Shown here: positions 61,252 through 64,000 of the stretch, piece by piece
How the letters are laid out: every line of letters begins with the position of its first letter
Numbering within the stretch: the first letter of the stretch is position 1
Source: Neckera pumila
Lineage: Eukaryota > Streptophyta > Bryopsida > Hypnales > Neckeraceae
DNA: 64,000 bases
Direction of reading: 5' to 3'
Assembly: GCA_963969595.1 (NCBI GenBank)
Contig: OZ018411.1
Location: 4,590,501 to 4,654,500, forward strand
Notes under the pieces: model-generated
What the model was told of the DNA's origin: nothing
Database searches by the model: none
The model's input: the letters and a program-made list of their open reading frames with translations, nothing else
Translations under genes and position numbers: made by a program

Positions 61252-62237
61252 GCAGCTGCACTTCACAAGGTCACATTTAAATGAAAAAATGTCCAAAATA
61301 GTGGTTATTCCTTGAATTCATTCTTCAAAGCAAGTTGACTACATGCTTGAAAAATTTCAGATCATTTGGAATTGTACAACATATAGGAAAAAAATAGTAA
61401 GTAGAGAAAAGTAAATAATGATTCAAAATACAAAATTGTTAAGAATTTAATTACGGAATTGAAAAAATGTCAATCCCAACGGTTGTAATGTTTCAATAAA
61501 CAATACACATCCTATGCTTTTTTTTTTTTCAAAAAATATTAAAAAATTGAATTAAATAAAGGACTTCAAAGCTTATTTTAGAGTAGGAAATCCATAAGTG
61601 CCCTTAAACTAGAACACCTCATAATTTTCATCTCATAAATCAAAATGGAATAATCAAAGCTTTACACTTATATATAAATCTAAAGAACCAATTTCAAATT
61701 TTCATTGTTTTTAAAAGTGATTTTTCAAATAAATTTTGAGCTGCCCGCAAACCATTGAAAATGACATATCATCCAATAATTTTTTAACCATAAAGTCAAA
61801 AGTTTTGAAAATTGTTGGGCCTTAAAGCTACTCCTCGGGCACATGTTGTGTGAAATTTTCAAAGAAATAAATTAATATTTCCGTTTGTAGTGAGCTGCCC
61901 AAAACAATTATGTTGCCAAAAAACACCATCATTAGATGATATTTGGGGGTCTTGGAGGGCCGTTTCAGGCCCGTTCCCTGATCTGCCCAGATTCAGCGAA
62001 CGCCGATACGGATGTGTCAAATTTTTTTTTTTTCAAAAAATAATTTTTTTTTACCAAAATATCATTTTAAGCAAAAAAAATTTTTTATTATTTTTCAAAA
62101 AATGATGTGGCAGTCGCTATGCCACGTTAGCCAGCTGCTGCTGCGTTCCTGCAGTCTGGAATCGCAGCAAACAGCAAGGGAACTCGGAGCCTTCCAAGAC
62201 CCCTCAATTTCAGCTAATGTTGGTCTTTAGGGGTTAA
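61252..62237. mobile_element. TTAA element (subfamily B) split by another MITE
   Basis: From AGCTGCACTTCACAAGGTC it runs collinear with 54160-54848 up to TATGTTGCCAAAAAACACC. It is then interrupted at 61933-62216 and resumes with TTGGTCTTTAGGGGTTAA. The left terminus is missing. Confidence 0.8.
61933..62216. mobile_element. TAGATGATATTTGGGGGTC MITE, second copy
   Basis: It is 284 bp and shares ends and GC-rich interior with 25402-25709 (GGTCTTGGAGGGCCGTTTCA, GTTCCCTGATCTGCCCAGAT, GCCAGCTGCTGCTGC). It is nested in the TTAA element. Confidence 0.85.
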
Positions 62238-62341
62238 AGGGTACCTTTCAATAACTAATAAGTGTCCTACACTTACTTTTATGACTTGATTTTTTTGCCC
62301 CAGCCTCCCTCCCTCCTATTTTTAATACCAAAAACTATGGC

Positions 62342-62954
62342 TAAGGTGGAAGCACCCAGAACCATAAAAATAAAGAATTCAGCATATTTGGAGGCACCAT
62401 TTCAAAAAATTAATATTTTGTGGTAAAGGAGAGAGAAAATCATGAATTTTCAAAAAAAAAATCATTTCTTGAACTTGTCATGTATTTTCTACAAACTTTA
62501 AAAGTTGCAATCCCCTACATAAAATAGTGATATTAGGTTGCCTTGTCAATTTGATTGCCTTACCTAAGATAAATCACCTCATAGACTAATGCTTGTTCTT
62601 CATGGAGGCGCATGCCATTCTTTGAACCACGCCTTAAACTAGTGCATAAATCTAGCCATGTACATAGCTCCAAATTGAATGCATCACTGTACAAAAGCAA
62701 TGAATATTTCTATACTGTTGAGAAATTAGTGTGGGGCAACCTAATTTCACTATTTTGTGTAGACCACTAAAATTGTCCTGTTGGTGGATCCAAATATGAG
62801 TTCTAACAACTCAGCACTTATCCAATCACAATGAAGAGAGGAGAAAACATTATGACACACGTCAAAGACCATCCAATAAAAGTTTAAGGACGGTTTAATG
62901 TCCATCTAGGAACAAAGATTAGACCCAGGTACGCTATTGGGTGTTTCTACCTTA
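62342..62954. mobile_element. TAAGGTGGAAGCACCCA element with a nested MITE
   Basis: The left TAAGGTGGAAGCACCCAGAA and right TATTGGGTGTTTCTACCTTA are inverted ends with few mismatches. The CTACACAAAATAGTG MITE (62515-62762) lies inside. A solitary end of the same type is at 33763. Confidence 0.65.
62515..62762. mobile_element. CTACACAAAATAGTG MITE, nested copy
   Basis: It is 248 bp with left CTACATAAAATAGTGATATT and right AATTTCACTATTTTGTGTAG. The interior is in inverse orientation relative to 2609-3072. Confidence 0.75.
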
Positions 62955-63254
62955 CCCAAACTTCAGTTAGCTACTTTTGAATGCTGTACCGCTTTTGATC
63001 TTGATTAGTGGTAAATTAATCGAGCAACCGGCCAGTTAGCACAGAGTGGGGCGGGTATGGAATTAGTACCTCGTCCTTCCGATACCATGCAGCTGTTACT
63101 TAATTGAACCCGGGTATGCGTAATTGAGATGTGACATCAGTTTCAGGGGTTTCATGGGGTTTCGAAGCCAGGTCAACAAACTCAGGTGAAAAAAGAGTAC
63201 AGTAGTATATAAGGTAGAGACACCTATACCCAACCCGGGTATAAGTGTCTTTTG
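62955..63254. other. balanced-composition spacer, nothing identified
   Basis: This is less AT-rich than its surroundings and contains two ACCCGGGTAT motifs (63109 and 63233). No ORF, tRNA fold or element ends were convincing. It may be a fragment of an element whose other half lies elsewhere. Confidence 0.4.
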
Positions 63255-64000
63255 CCATTGTCAGTTTGGGGGACAAATGCGTTTTGGGGTAGGTATCTAC
63301 GGGTTGAAATTTTGTTGTGATTTTTTGAAACATTTTTGGAAGATAGAAAAACTGATAAGCTTTGTGGGAATATATTTTTTTTCACAATCGGTGCTCGGGA
63401 AAAAAATTTATGACCAAATAAGCTCAAAACCGGGGATGGCGGGCAGCAAAAAAAAGTGGACAAACATTTGAATTTTTTTTTTAATATTTTTTTTCTGATA
63501 GATTATATTTTTGTCTATTTGGAAAGCTTTTGATTCATTTCATTCGGATTTGTTATGAGAAAGTTATGGACATTCTTGTTTTTTGGGCAATTTGAGCATC
63601 TTCATGAAGAAAATAACTTCTAGGATGCATTTTTGAATGCAATTTTTCAAATTTTTCATTTTTTCATTTTTTTTGCATGGTTTATATTACTTGCTAGAAC
63701 AATCTCACCATGGGGATTAGTGCATTTTAATTCCATCTAAAGTATATGAATATTTTAGATTTTCCTTCTATCTCGTATCTATTTCTACTTAACAATTTTT
63801 TAAAGAATGATAATTAAGTTTTTTTTATTTTTTATTTTTTTCCCTAGACTTTCAACTCAATTTTGTACTACAAAGATTTAATGCTCAAAACTATGTAGTG
63901 CAAAAATTTTAAGTTAAAAATGTTCGAAGTAAAAAAATCTAGTCCCGCAATGTGCTGAAAAACTTGTTTTTTTTACTTTAAACGCAGATATCTTGCAATC
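63255..64000. mobile_element. TTAA element (subfamily A), inverted, cut by window end
   Basis: From GGGGGACAAATGCG onward this is the reverse complement of 34069-34407 and 59661-60596 (AAGCTTTGTGGGAATATA, GACCAAATAAGCTCAAAAC, ACAATCTCACCATGGGGATT). It runs off the right edge, and the nearby terminus before 63255 is decayed. Confidence 0.75.

Noticed and set aside
62955..63254. Possible tRNA or other RNA gene in the balanced-composition spacer
   Set aside because: No cloverleaf, T-loop GTTCRA with a paired stem, or other RNA signature could be drawn.

Overview
The window is nuclear DNA of a land plant that makes swimming sperm. Plant signs are a plant-type 164-residue ribosomal protein eL21 with a telo-box promoter, a GRF-interacting factor (GIF/AN3), TTTAGGG-type telomere-like repeats, Stowaway-like MITEs and an intronless cytosolic HSP70. 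Motile-cell signs are two spliced ciliary genes, IFT80 and DRC11/IQCA1, which flowering plants lack. Together they point to a bryophyte, lycophyte, fern, cycad or Ginkgo; the intron-rich, AT-rich, MITE-laden layout fits a large-genome seedless vascular plant best. I cannot name the species.

Layout. 1-1 kb: 3' part of a GIF co-activator gene (+). 1.8-4.1 kb: stacked transposon fragments. 4.2-4.7 kb: a weak three-exon gene candidate (-). 5.4-14.9 kb: IFT80 (-), 21 exons rebuilt with matching phases, about 794 aa. 14.9-19.3 kb: AT-rich divergent intergenic DNA. 19.3-27.3 kb: DRC11/IQCA1 (+), 20 exons, about 904 aa, with several MITEs in its introns. 27-31.8 kb: repeats ending in a large foldback. 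32.0-33.4 kb: RPL21 (+). 33.4-42.5 kb: gene-poor repeats. 42.6-44.7 kb: a secreted plant protein of the At4g14100 type (-), divergent from HSP70 (+, 45.6-47.5 kb), with heat-shock elements between them. 51.0-56.6 kb: a four-exon conserved plant gene of unknown function (-). 56.6-64 kb: nested MITEs and tandem repeats.

How it fits together. IFT80 (an intraflagellar-transport train subunit) and DRC11 (an axonemal nexin-dynein regulatory subunit) are transcribed away from each other and both serve the sperm flagellum. RPL21 and HSP70 are GC-rich housekeeping or stress genes; the ciliary exons are markedly AT-rich.

The most striking unexplained structure is an abundant family of 0.3-0.95 kb elements bounded by TTAA and CCCCTAAAGGACC-type inverted ends (piggyBac-like architecture, no transposase seen). 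One copy is a nearly complete 740-bp palindrome, and another is interrupted by a second MITE. A different MITE end abuts a DRC11 exon and supplies most of its 5' splice site. All exon structures were derived by eye from splice signals, reading phase and remembered homologues, not by computation.
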